This document shows positions 16,828 to 24,867 of a stretch of DNA of 64,000 nucleotides, piece by piece. Both the position numbers and the translations under genes were made by a program. The notes beneath the pieces were generated by a model that was not told the origin of the DNA, did not search any database, and saw nothing but the letters and a program-made list of their open reading frames with translations. The stretch lies in the NCBI GenBank assembly GCA_963704005.1, contig CAVPGJ010000004.1:1-64000 (forward strand), in the 5' to 3' direction. Positions within the stretch are counted from its first letter, which is position 1, and every line of letters starts with the position of its first letter. The DNA is from AC-32 sp963704005 (GTDB lineage Bacteria > Actinomycetota > Thermoleophilia > Gaiellales > Gaiellaceae).

Positions 16828-17397
16828 ATGAGCACGACCACCGCAGCGTCGCGGAACGGGGTCGCCACCGACCAGCTGTTCGGCACGCTCGACGCGATCA
16901 AGGCCGACCCGGCGCTCGCGAGGTTCCAGTTCCGCGCGCGCAACCGGTGGATCGACGGCGCGCACAACCGCACAACGATCCAGGACCTCTACGCCGCCAA
17001 GCAGGAGGACACCTCCCGCGCGGAGGCGTTCGTCCTCGACGCGGGCGAACCCGCGATCCTGCTCGGCAGCGACACCGGCCCGAACCCGGCCGAGTACCTG
17101 CTGCACGCGCTCGCGGCCTGCCTGACGACCTCGCTCGTCTACGTCGCGGCCGCCCGCGGCGTCCGCCTCACCGAGGTCGAGTCGACCCTCGAGGGCGACA
17201 TGGACGTCCAGGGCGCGCTCGGCCTCTCGGACGAGCACCGCAACGGCTTCGAGCGGATCCGCGCCTCCTTCCGCGTCAAGGGCGACGCGCCCGAGGAGAA
17301 GCTACGCGAGGTCGTCGCACGCGCGCAGCGGCGCTCGGCCGTCTTCGACAACGTGACGAACGGCGTCCCCGTCGAGGTCGAGGTCGCGGTCGGGTGA
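16828..17397 (+). CDS. OsmC/Ohr-family protein
   Basis: The 189-aa protein has the OsmC fold signature: HALAACLTTSLVYVAAARG with the first peroxidatic-type Cys (about residue 97) in the long central helix, and RRSAVFDNVTNGVPVEVEV near the end. The second Cys found in true Ohr/OsmC peroxidases is replaced in this motif, so thiol peroxidase activity by the usual two-Cys route is unlikely. ATG 16828 follows aaggaggaatcg. The flavin reductase gene overlaps its stop by four bases (GTGA). Related proteins occur in sulfur and xenobiotic oxidation clusters; here it is probably part of one enzymatic operon. Confidence 0.88.
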   Translation: MSTTTAASRNGVATDQLFGTLDAIKADPALARFQFRARNRWIDGAHNRTTIQDLYAAKQEDTSRAEAFVLDAGEPAILLGSDTGPNPAEYLLHALAACLTTSLVYVAAARGVRLTEVESTLEGDMDVQGALGLSDEHRNGFERIRASFRVKGDAPEEKLREVVARAQRRSAVFDNVTNGVPVEVEVAVG

Positions 17398-17933
17398 ACG
17401 GCACCCTCGTCGGCAGCCGGCTCTCGAGCCGGCTGCCGGCCGCCTTCGCCGACGCGATGAGCGAGTTCGCCTCCGGCGTCGTCGTCGTCACCTGCCGCGT
17501 CGGCGGCAGGCCGTGGGGCATGACCGCGACGGCGTTCGCCTCGGTCTCGATCGAGCCTCCGGCCGTCCTCGTCTCGCTCGCTTCCGAGTCGACGGCCGCC
17601 GAGGCGATCGCCGGCAGCGGGCAGTTCGGCGTCAGCGTCCTGCCCGCCGCACACGTCGCCCTCGCCCGCTACGCCTCCAAGCCCGGAGAAGCCAAGTACC
17701 TGGAGCCCTTCGCCGCCCACGACACCGCGAGGAGCGCGACTCCGGCGGTCGACGGCGCGCTCGCCGACCTTGACTGCGAGGTCGTCGAGGCGGCCTCGGT
17801 CTTCGACCACACCGTCTTCTTCGCGCGAGTCCTCGCGGCGCGCTCCTCCGGCGACGGAGGACCGCTCGTCTACTACCGCCGCAACTACCGAACGCTCGCA
17901 GACCACAAAGGAGATCGACATGCTCACCGGTGA
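17394..17933 (+). CDS. Flavin reductase-like FMN-binding protein
   Basis: The 179-aa protein matches the HpaC/DIM6-NTAB flavin reductase domain: FASGVVVVTCRVGG, GMTATAFASVSIEPPAVLVSL and GQFGVSVLPAAHVALARYAS are the expected strands and FMN-contact regions. Such enzymes use NAD(P)H to reduce free flavin for a partner monooxygenase. Candidate partners in the island are the acyl-CoA-dehydrogenase-fold protein at 11839 and less likely the monooxygenase at 10578. The GTG start overlaps the OsmC stop as GTGA, and its own end overlaps the methyltransferase start by 14 bases. Confidence 0.9.
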   Translation: MNGTLVGSRLSSRLPAAFADAMSEFASGVVVVTCRVGGRPWGMTATAFASVSIEPPAVLVSLASESTAAEAIAGSGQFGVSVLPAAHVALARYASKPGEAKYLEPFAAHDTARSATPAVDGALADLDCEVVEAASVFDHTVFFARVLAARSSGDGGPLVYYRRNYRTLADHKGDRHAHR

Positions 17934-18741
17934 CACCACCGACGCCGCCGACCTGCCGCAGGCGGACGCATCCACCCTCGTCGACCGGGACGAGCTCGAA
18001 CAGCAGGTACAGGAGATGTACCGTGGCGTCGCAGAAGATCCGCTCGCACCACGGCACTTCGAGATCGGACGCGACCTCGCGGTGCGCCTCGGCTATCCCG
18101 AGGGGCTGCTCGAGCACGTGCCCGCAGCGGCGCTCGCATCGTTCGCCGGAGTCGGGTACCACCTCGACCTCGCCGAGCTCAGGCCGGGCGACCACGTTCT
18201 CGACCTGGGCTCGGGATCCGGCACCGACGCCTTCTGCGCCGGCGCGATCGTCGGCGACGGCGGCAGCGTTGCCGGCGTCGACTTCACCGACGCGCAACTC
18301 GCGACGGCGACACGCCTCGCGGAAGAGCACGGCATCCGGAACGTTCGCTTCGTCGAGGGCACCATCGACCGCCTCCCCTTCGACGACGGCAGCTTCGACG
18401 TCGTCATCTCGAACGGCGTCATCAACCTCTCCCCGGTCAAGCAGCGCGTCTTCGCCGAAGCCGCGCGCGTGCTGCGACCGGCCGGCCGGCTCGCGATCGC
18501 CGACATCGTCAGCGCCTCGCCCTTGAAGGAGGCCACCCGCCGCAACACCGAACTCTGGGCAGCCTGCATCGCCGGAGCGATCCCCATCTCCGCGTACCTC
18601 GACGCCTTGACAGAAGCCGGCTTCGCCATCACCACCAGGCGCCGCAACCACTACCGCTTCGTCAGCGAACGCGCCCTCACCGCCTGCAGCACCTACGGCG
18701 TCGAGAGCATCAGCCTCGCCGCAATTCGGACGGCATCGTGA
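17920..18741 (+). CDS. ArsM-like SAM-dependent methyltransferase
   Basis: The 273-aa protein has the class I methyltransferase motifs VLDLGSGSGTDAFCAG (SAM binding, about residue 99), a second acidic motif in VDFTDAQ and SFDVVISNGVINLSPVKQRVF, which closely resembles the VINL segment of arsenite methyltransferases. Cys residues occur at FCAG, AACIAGA and LTACS. The AACIAGA site corresponds to one of the arsenic-binding Cys positions, but the full three-Cys pattern is not evident. ATG 17920 follows aaaggagatcgac. It could methylate As(III) or another soft nucleophile such as a thiol or selenol. Confidence 0.82.
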   Translation: MLTGDTTDAADLPQADASTLVDRDELEQQVQEMYRGVAEDPLAPRHFEIGRDLAVRLGYPEGLLEHVPAAALASFAGVGYHLDLAELRPGDHVLDLGSGSGTDAFCAGAIVGDGGSVAGVDFTDAQLATATRLAEEHGIRNVRFVEGTIDRLPFDDGSFDVVISNGVINLSPVKQRVFAEAARVLRPAGRLAIADIVSASPLKEATRRNTELWAACIAGAIPISAYLDALTEAGFAITTRRRNHYRFVSERALTACSTYGVESISLAAIRTAS

Positions 18742-19025
18742 CGACAGGGAGCCGTGAACGAGGCGGCCCGGCGTCTTCTACACCAACCTACGGGGAGGAC
18801 AAGATGAAGCGATTGCGAACCCCTCTGCAGGGAGGGAGTCGGCGTCGCGCCAAACGCAGGCGACACCGAACGCTTCTTTGCAGGAACCTTCCGAATCGGT
18901 ACTCGCGGTCGAGTCTGTCGACAGGCCCAACGCTGTGTCGGAAGACGTCGCCCGTGCCCGGGAATGCCCGCGAGTCCGAAAATGTACCCGTCTCGTACCC
19001 GTGAAGATTCGAACTCTTGCCGTAG
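18742..19025. other. Right end of island B, non-coding
   Basis: No gene is supported. An ATG at 18804 behind ggggagg opens only an Arg-rich frame without family features. The 18-mer carrying two GTACCCG heptamers recurs at 18984-19001, as at both island left ends. Confidence 0.5.
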
Positions 19026-19109
19026 CAGGCAACACTACAAGCCCATTTGCAGGGCTTTTATCGAAGCCCTCTGACGGACTCGAACCGTCGACCCCCTCCT
19101 TACCATGGA
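19026..19109 (-). repeat. Attachment-site repeat overlapping the tRNA-Thr 3' half
   Basis: This is the direct-repeat partner of 10270-10352; 49 bases (19061-19109) are identical and the rest is similar. It spans the tRNA 3' end and about 39 bases beyond it, the normal position of an integration site in a tRNA gene. Confidence 0.85.
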
Positions 19110-19137
19110 GGTGCTCTACCAACTGAGCTAAGAGGGC
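19065..19137 (-). tRNA. tRNA-Thr(GGU)
   Basis: On the minus strand the sequence folds as a cloverleaf: 7-bp acceptor (GCCCTCT/AGAGGGC), D arm with AGCTCAGTTGGTAGAGC, anticodon stem CCTCC/GGAGG with loop ATGGTAA giving anticodon GGT, and T arm GACGG-TTCGAGT-CCGTC. The discriminator is U and CCA is not encoded. Its 3' half is duplicated at 10304-10352, marking it as the island insertion site; the gene remains intact. Confidence 0.97.
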
Positions 19138-19199
19138 AGCGAGGTCATTGTAGGCGCGATCTCACGAAGCGCCTCCGGCTCGCGTTCTACATTCACGAG

Positions 19200-19676
19200 A
19201 TGGCACGCACGGTCGTCGACACTCCCATCGGGCCGCTCGGGCTCGTCGCGTCGGGCTCCGCGCTGCAGGCCGTGTTCTTCGACGGGCAGCGCCTCCGACC
19301 GGAGGGCCAATCGCCTGTGCTCGAAGAGGCGGAGCGGCAGCTCGAGGCCTACTTCACCGGCGAGCTCGTCCACTTCGACCTACCGCTCGAGCTGCACGGC
19401 ACCGAGTTCCAGCGGCAGTGCTGGCTCGCGCTCGCGACCATCCCCTACGGACAGACCGTGAGCTACGGCGAGCAGGCGCGGCGGCTGGGGCTGGGGAGCG
19501 ACAAGGCCCGCGCGGTCGGCGCTGCGAACGGCGCCAATCCGCTCCCGATCGTGCTCCCGTGCCACCGGGTGATCGGCGCGGACGGCTCGCTCACGGGCTT
19601 CGGTGGCGGGCTGCACGTGAAGCGCTTCCTGCTGGAGCTCGAAGGCGCGCTGCTACCGCTCGGCAATAACAACTAG
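19200..19676 (+). CDS. ogt: Methylated-DNA--protein-cysteine S-methyltransferase
   Basis: The 158-aa protein removes alkyl groups from O6-alkylguanine by irreversible transfer to its own Cys. The catalytic motif LPCHRVIGADGSLTGFGGG is present (Cys about residue 121), with the helix-turn-helix segment containing QRQCWLALATIPYGQTVSYGEQARRLG before it. Length fits the short Ogt/MGMT form without the Ada N-terminal domain. ATG 19200 lacks a strong ribosome site but is the only start near the expected N-terminus (TPIGPLGLVASG). It lies between two tRNA genes on the opposite strand. Confidence 0.95.
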   Translation: MARTVVDTPIGPLGLVASGSALQAVFFDGQRLRPEGQSPVLEEAERQLEAYFTGELVHFDLPLELHGTEFQRQCWLALATIPYGQTVSYGEQARRLGLGSDKARAVGAANGANPLPIVLPCHRVIGADGSLTGFGGGLHVKRFLLELEGALLPLGNNN

Positions 19677-19679
19677 CAG

Positions 19680-19761
19680 TGGGGGCGGGAGGATTCGAAC
19701 CTCCGTAGGCTGAGCCGACGGGTTTACAGCCCGTTCCCTTTGGCCACTCGGGCACACCCCC
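19680..19761 (-). tRNA. tRNA-Tyr(GUA)
   Basis: On the minus strand: acceptor GGGGGTG pairs with CGCCCCC, anticodon stem ACGGG/CCCGT encloses loop CTGTAAA with anticodon GTA, a long variable arm (CGGCTCAGCCTACG region) marks a class II tRNA, and the T arm is GGAGG-TTCGAAT-CCTCC. The discriminator is A and CCA is not encoded. Confidence 0.97.
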
Positions 19762-19820
19762 GGGGCGGAAAAGTGTAGCCGCGCACATCCGCCGTGGCTG
19801 GAGCGGCGTACGCTTTCCCA

Positions 19821-21869
19821 ATGCGCACCTGTACGAGTTGCGGGCAGGAGAACCCGGACAACGCCCGCTTCTGCCTGTCCTGCGGGAAGCCGCTCGGCGC
19901 GGCGGAACCCGCCGCGCAGGACGAGCGACGAATCGTCTCCGTCGTCTTCGTCGACCTCGTCGGCTTCACCAGCCGTGCGGAGCAGCTCGACCCGGAGGAC
20001 GTGCGGGCGATCCTCTCGCCCTACCACGAGCTCGTTCGCAAGGAGCTGGAGTCGTTCGGCGGGCTGGTCGAGAAGTTCATCGGCGATGCGATCGTGGCCA
20101 TCTTCGGCGCGCCGACGGCCTTCGGCGACGACGCGGAGCGGGCCGTCCGGGCCGCGCTGGCCGTCCGGGACAGCGTCCGGGCACTCGACGAGTGCGAGCT
20201 TCGGCTCGGCCTGCAGCTGCGGATCGCGATCAACACCGGCGAGGCGCTCGTGACGCTGGGCGCCAGGCCCGCGCTGGGCGAGGCGATGGTCGCCGGCGAC
20301 GTCATCAACACCGCCTCGCGCCTGCAGCAGGCCGCGCCCGTGAACGGCGTCATCGTCGGCGCGGAGACCCACAACGCCACCAGGAGCGCGATCGAGTACG
20401 AGCCCGCCGAGCCCGTGCAGGCCAAGGGCAAGGCGGAGCCGGTTGAGGCCTGGGTCGCGATCCGACCGCTGCACGGCGCGGGTGAGCGCAGGCATTCGGG
20501 GATGCTCGTCGGGCGCGAGCGCGAGCTGGATGTCCTGAGCGGCGTCTGGGAGCGGGTCGCCCGCGAGCGGGTGCCCCATCTCGTCACCATCTTCGGCCCG
20601 GCCGGGATCGGCAAGACACGGCTGTCGCAGGAGTTCGAGCGCGTCGTCGGAGAGCTCGGCGGCCGCACCGTCCGCGGGCGCTCGCTGCCGTACCGCGAGA
20701 GCAGCGCCTACTTCGCGTTCTCGAGCCAGGTCAAGCAGCTCTGCGGCGTCTTCGAGAGCGACTCGCTCGACGTCGGGCTCGCGAAGCTCCGCGAGAGCGT
20801 CGGCGACGAGCAGGTCGCCGGGCACCTCGCGATCCTGCTCGGCCTCGACCCGGAGGGCTCAGTCGACGACCGCGAGGAGCTGTTCTTCTCGGTGCGCGTC
20901 TTCATCGAGTCGGTGGCGCGGGAGCGGCCGATCGTGCTCGTCTTCGAGGACATCCACTGGGCTGACCGCGGCCTGCTCGACCTGATCGAGCTGCTTGCGG
21001 CGCGGCTGCGCGACTTGCCGGTCCTGCTCCTTGCCCAGGCCAGGCCGGAGCTGCTCGACACCAGGCCCGCGTGGGGCGGAGGCCTGCCCGCCTACACGGC
21101 GCTGCCCCTGGCTCCGCTCAGCGCAGAGGAAGCCCGGGAGCTCGCAGTGATGCGGCTCGGGGAGCTCGGGAGCAAGCAGGCCGCGCGCCTGGCCGGCACG
21201 GCCGAGGGCAACCCGCTCTTCATCGAGCAGCTCGCGGCCGCGATGAGCGAGGCGGGCTCCTCGTCGGATTCGTTGCCGACGACGGTTCGCGGAATCGTCG
21301 CTGCCCGGCTCGACGCCCTGCCGCCGGGGGAGCGGGCGCTGCTGCTCGACGCCGCGGTTGCGGGCAAGACCTTTTGGCGCGGCGCGCTCGAGCGGATGGC
21401 CGGCGACCGGGACGGACTCTCGCCGCTGCTCGGGGCGCTCGAGGAGCGCGACCTGATCGTGCGGGACACGGTGTCGATCATCGAAGGCCAGCAGCAGTTC
21501 AGCTTCAAGCACATGCTGATCCGCGAGGTCGCCTACGAGCTGCTTCCCCGGGTCGGCCGGCAGGAGCGCCACGCGCGCGTGGCCGAGTTCTTCGAGGCGG
21601 CGACGGCCGAGATGGGCGAGGTGACAGCGGCGCTCGCGAGGCACTGGCGGGACGCTGGTGAGCCGGAGCGCGCGCTGCCCTACTTCATCAGAGCGGGAGA
21701 GCAGGCGGAGGCCGGCTGGGCGAAGGACCAGGCGGCGATCCTCTTCCGCGAGGCGCTCGACCTCGTCCCGGACAACGACGAGCGGCTGGCGATGCTGCGC
21801 CGGAGGGTTGCCCTGGCGCGAGCTGCCGCCGCCCACATTCCGGACGCGCGGCAGCTGATGAGAAACTAG
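19821..21869 (+). CDS. Class III nucleotide cyclase fused to AAA ATPase, short C-terminus
   Basis: The 682-aa protein begins with a zinc ribbon (CTSCGQ to CLSCG, Cys 4, 7, 19, 22), then a class III adenylate/guanylate cyclase domain (about residues 35-215; FVDLVGFTSRAEQLDPE holds the first metal-binding Asp, and VAGDVINTASRLQ the second conserved block), then an AAA/NACHT-like ATPase (Walker A GPAGIGKT near 263, Walker B LVFEDIHWAD). Many relatives continue with several hundred residues of TPR repeats; this one ends soon after the ATPase with only about one to two repeats. No frameshift was evident at the end. Probably cytoplasmic signalling. Confidence 0.88.
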   Translation: MRTCTSCGQENPDNARFCLSCGKPLGAAEPAAQDERRIVSVVFVDLVGFTSRAEQLDPEDVRAILSPYHELVRKELESFGGLVEKFIGDAIVAIFGAPTAFGDDAERAVRAALAVRDSVRALDECELRLGLQLRIAINTGEALVTLGARPALGEAMVAGDVINTASRLQQAAPVNGVIVGAETHNATRSAIEYEPAEPVQAKGKAEPVEAWVAIRPLHGAGERRHSGMLVGRERELDVLSGVWERVARERVPHLVTIFGPAGIGKTRLSQEFERVVGELGGRTVRGRSLPYRESSAYFAFSSQVKQLCGVFESDSLDVGLAKLRESVGDEQVAGHLAILLGLDPEGSVDDREELFFSVRVFIESVARERPIVLVFEDIHWADRGLLDLIELLAARLRDLPVLLLAQARPELLDTRPAWGGGLPAYTALPLAPLSAEEARELAVMRLGELGSKQAARLAGTAEGNPLFIEQLAAAMSEAGSSSDSLPTTVRGIVAARLDALPPGERALLLDAAVAGKTFWRGALERMAGDRDGLSPLLGALEERDLIVRDTVSIIEGQQQFSFKHMLIREVAYELLPRVGRQERHARVAEFFEAATAEMGEVTAALARHWRDAGEPERALPYFIRAGEQAEAGWAKDQAAILFREALDLVPDNDERLAMLRRRVALARAAAAHIPDARQLMRN

Positions 21870-21895
21870 GCGTCGCTTGCGATGCCGACCAAGAG

Positions 21896-21920
21896 GTCGT
21901 GCCGGCTTCGCCGGCACGAC
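21896..21920. terminator. Bidirectional hairpin between convergent genes
   Basis: gtcgtgccggc and gccggcacgac form a perfect 11-bp stem with loop ttc, placed between the convergent cyclase and DUF4242 genes. Both transcripts would form it. No T-tract follows. Confidence 0.65.
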
Positions 21921-21929
21921 CGTCAATCT

Positions 21930-22211
21930 CTAGCCGGGGAAGTCGGCCGGAGTCACGTCGCCGGCGATCTCGTAGACGCTCTCGATCGTGTGCTTGCCGA
22001 GATCGCTCGAGTGCTGCAGGACCACTTCCTCGTTCGGTGCTTCGTAGACGCAGTACGTGATGACATTGCCGTCCTCGCCGACGACGACGTGACTGTGCTC
22101 CCATGTGACCTCGTGGTAGGTGTCCTCGATCAGCTTGCGAGAGCGGGTGCCCACCTCCGGCATGTCCTGCTCCGCGACGTCGAACTTCCGAACGATCAGG
22201 TACCTCGGCAA
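21930..22211 (-). CDS. DUF4242 family small protein
   Basis: The 93-aa protein has the pattern of DUF4242: MPRYLIVRKF start, an acidic helix, SHVVVGEDGNVITYCVYEAP and a C-terminal stretch ending in ADFPG. The fold is expected to be a small ferredoxin-like alpha/beta domain; no biochemical role can be assigned. It uses a TTG start preceded by gaggggagaagc and begins ten bases after the stop of the flavoenzyme gene on the same strand, so they form a two-gene operon. Confidence 0.82.
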   Translation of the reverse strand: MPRYLIVRKFDVAEQDMPEVGTRSRKLIEDTYHEVTWEHSHVVVGEDGNVITYCVYEAPNEEVVLQHSSDLGKHTIESVYEIAGDVTPADFPG

Positions 22212-22221
22212 GCTTCTCCCC

Positions 22222-23610
22222 TCAGGTCGCGGGCCGGATGTTCTGGTTCACGTGGAACACGTTGTCCGGATCGTACTCAGCCTTTACCTTCGCGAGCCGG
22301 TCGTAGTTCTGGCCGTAGCTCGCCTGCACCCGCTCCTGGCCCTCGTCCATGACGAAGTTCAGGTACGTGCCGCCGGCGGAGTACGGGTGGAGCGCCTCCT
22401 GGTAGGCGATCGCCCACTCCCGGAGCACGTCGGCCTTGGCCGGGTCGGGGTCGGCGCCGAACGTCACCGAAGCCCAGTTCGCGTGGCGGAAGGCCCATGG
22501 CGTCTCGCTCGGCCCGACGCGGTGCGCGGCGCCGTTGGTCGGGTACATGTGCATGCTCGACTTCCAGGTCGGCATCGTCTCCGCGAACTCGACGTGCTTC
22601 TCGATCGCCTCGTCGGGGATTTCCTCGAAGAAGTCGCCGCGCCAGTACCACTGCTCGCCGGGCGGGAGGATCGGGTCGAAGGCGCTCTGCAGCCCGGGAA
22701 ATGGTGCTTCGTGCGTGCCGTCGAGCAGGATGCCCTCCTGAGCCCGTGCCTCTGCGAGCCCGTCGTCGGCGCCGTCGGCGGGCCCGCACCAGCACCAGAT
22801 GATCGCCGCCACCTTCTGCAGGTGCAACTCCTCCGGGAAGAGCGGCGCGGGCGGGACCGACAGGAAGGCGAACCAGCCGTTCAGCTGCTCCGGCGCCGCG
22901 AGGATGAACTCGCGGTACCAGCGCAGCACGTCGGCCCCACGGTCGAGCGGCCAGAACATCGGCCCGGCGACGACGGTCTCGACCGGGTGCAGCCTCGAGT
23001 GGATCTTGGTGGCGACGCCGAAGTTGCCGCCGCCGCCCCGGATCGCCCAGTACAGATCCGGGTTCTCGGTCTCGTCGGCGTTGACGACGCTCCCGTCCGC
23101 GAGCACGAGCTCGGCGCCGAGGATGTTGTCGATCGAGAGGCCGTAGGCGCGCGTGAGGTTCCCGACCCCGCCGCCCAGCATCAGGCCGCCGGCGCCGGTG
23201 GTCGAGATGACCCCGGCCGGCGTGGCGAGCCCGTGCTCGTGCGTGGCCGCGTCGACCTCGCCGAGCAGGCAGCCGCCGCCGATCGTGACGGTGCGGCCTT
23301 CGGCGTCGACCTCGATCTGCTTGAGGCCCGAGAGGTCGATCATCAGGCCGTCGTCGACGCTGCCGAGGCCGGCGCCGCTGTGGCCGCCGCCGCGGATCGC
23401 GATGTCGAGGCCGTTGTCTCGCCCGAAGCCGACCGCGGCGACGACGTCGTCGACGTCCGCGCAGCGCGCGATCAGGGCCGGGCGCTTGTCGATCATTGCG
23501 TTGTAGAGCGCCCGAACCTCGTCGTAGTCCGGGTCGCCGGGCCGCGTGACGCCGCCGTGCAGCTTCGCCTCGAAGGCGTCGACGCTCTGGCTGTCCAGCA
23601 TCTGGGTCAT
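22222..23610 (-). CDS. FAD-linked oxidoreductase, berberine-bridge-enzyme (BBE) type
   Basis: The 462-aa protein has an N-terminal PCMH-type FAD domain with IAIRGGGHSGAG (His about residue 76 is the usual covalent FAD attachment site), the GGLMLGGGVGNLTRAYGLSIDN segment, a substrate domain, and a C-terminal BBE motif with YDRLAKVKAEYDPDNVFHVNQNI. The second covalent-attachment Cys (usually within a GGxCP-like motif) is not apparent; TGAGGLML replaces it, implying monocovalent FAD. ATG 23610 follows gagaggagcatcga. Family members oxidise alcohols, sugars or alkaloids using oxygen. The upstream neighbour is divergent. Confidence 0.9.
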   Translation of the reverse strand: MTQMLDSQSVDAFEAKLHGGVTRPGDPDYDEVRALYNAMIDKRPALIARCADVDDVVAAVGFGRDNGLDIAIRGGGHSGAGLGSVDDGLMIDLSGLKQIEVDAEGRTVTIGGGCLLGEVDAATHEHGLATPAGVISTTGAGGLMLGGGVGNLTRAYGLSIDNILGAELVLADGSVVNADETENPDLYWAIRGGGGNFGVATKIHSRLHPVETVVAGPMFWPLDRGADVLRWYREFILAAPEQLNGWFAFLSVPPAPLFPEELHLQKVAAIIWCWCGPADGADDGLAEARAQEGILLDGTHEAPFPGLQSAFDPILPPGEQWYWRGDFFEEIPDEAIEKHVEFAETMPTWKSSMHMYPTNGAAHRVGPSETPWAFRHANWASVTFGADPDPAKADVLREWAIAYQEALHPYSAGGTYLNFVMDEGQERVQASYGQNYDRLAKVKAEYDPDNVFHVNQNIRPAT

Positions 23611-23692
23611 TCGATGCTCCTCTCGTAGCGGTGACCTCATGACGCCGAGGCTCCCGGGTTTCTTCCGCGCGATCATCTCTTACGATGGCCCC

Positions 23693-24867
23693 GTGGAGCG
23701 GTTCGACGTGATCGTGGTCGGGGCCGGGCCGGCCGGCTCGACGGCCGCCTACCGCCTCGCGCGCTCCGGGCGCGAAGGTGCTTCTGCTCGACCGGGCCCG
23801 CTTCCCGCGCGACAAGCCGTGCGGCGGCGGGCTGACCCACCGAGCCGTGCGCCAGCTGCCCGTCTCCGTCGAGCCGGTGGTCGAGGACGTGGTCGACCGC
23901 TTCGAGCTCGGCTTTCGCTACGGGCGGCGCTTCGAGCGGGCCGCAGAGGGGCCGCTGGTGCTGATGACGCAGCGGCGCCGTCTCGACGCGCACCTCGCCG
24001 CCCAGGCAGCCGTGGCCGGAGCCGACTTCCGGGACGGGCTGCGCGCAAAGTCTCTCGAGCTGGACGACGATGGGGGCACGGTCCGCTTCGACGGAACCGC
24101 CGCGGCCGCCCCGGTCGTGATCGGCGCCGACGGCGTCAACGGCCTGACCGCGAGGGCCCTCGGCTTCGGCGCGCGTAGGCACGGCGTCGCGCTCGAGGGC
24201 AACCTCTCCTATGTACACGCGCGCGAGGACCGCTGGCGCCATCGCGCGGTCGTCGAGCTCGGCTCGGTTCCCGGCGGCTACGCATGGGTCTTCCCGAAGG
24301 GCGACCACGTCAACGTCGGGGTCGGCGGCTGGGTGTCCGAGGGGCCCCGGCTGCGCGAGCACCTGGAGCGCGCGTGCTCGGCGTACGGGCTCCCGCACGC
24401 ACGGCTCGAGTCGGTGCGCGGGTGGCGCCTGCCCATGCGTCGGACGGGCGAGACTCCGGTTCGCGGCCGCGCGCTCCTGGTGGGGGACGCGGCGGGCCTC
24501 GTCGATCCGCTCTCCGGTGACGGGATCTTCGAGGCGCTGCTGAGCTCGCGGCTCGCGGCGGAGGCCGTTCTCGACCTCCTTGCGGGACGGCAGGCGGATC
24601 TCGAGCCGTACGCCGCGCGGCTCGCGCAAGAGCTGGGGCCGATGATCTCCGCCGTCGTGGTCGGCGAAGCTCGCATTCGACCGCTTCCCGCGGCTCGCGT
24701 TCACGATCGCGCGGACCCCTCCCGCCTGGCGTCTGGCGGAACGGCTCCTGCGGGACGAGCTGCCGGACCCGCGCTCGGTCAGCGGGACGATGCGGGTTCC
24801 GTTGCAAGCGTTGCGGGCGCTTGCGCACGCCGCGCGGCGGCCCGGCTTCGCAGCAGGCGTGCGGTGA
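23693..24867 (+). CDS. Geranylgeranyl reductase-family FAD oxidoreductase, two frameshifts
   Basis: Read with two single-base corrections (one extra G near 23768-23770, one extra C near 24662) the gene gives about 390 aa: FAD motif VIVVGAGPAGSTAAYRLARSG at the N-terminus, the DKPCGGGLT motif typical of geranylgeranyl reductases, VIGADGVNGLTAR and GDAAGLVDPLSGDGIFEAL. The family saturates isoprenoid double bonds in menaquinone, lipid or carotenoid metabolism. GTG 23693 was chosen because it starts the FAD strand directly. The last 89 bases overlap the convergent membrane protein gene. The frameshifts are probably sequence errors, as in rpoB and rpoC. Confidence 0.8.

Larger units (their letters stand above)
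10304..19060. mobile_element. Genomic island B between the tRNA-Thr fragment and the intact tRNA-Thr
   Basis: The segment is bounded by a 49-base identical direct repeat (10304-10352 and 19061-19109), the right copy being inside the intact tRNA-Thr gene. This is the usual footprint of site-specific integration into a tRNA 3' end. Cargo is a flavin monooxygenase, an acyl-CoA-dehydrogenase-fold enzyme, a SARP/BTAD ATPase regulator, an OsmC-like protein, a flavin reductase and an ArsM-like methyltransferase. No recombinase gene is visible. The shared left-end sequence with island A suggests related elements that accreted in tandem. Confidence 0.6.

Noticed and set aside
18738..19004. Arg-rich plus-strand frame at the right end of island B
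   Set aside because: No family features, and it runs into the attachment repeat; the weak ggggagg-ATG at 18804 is not enough to support it.
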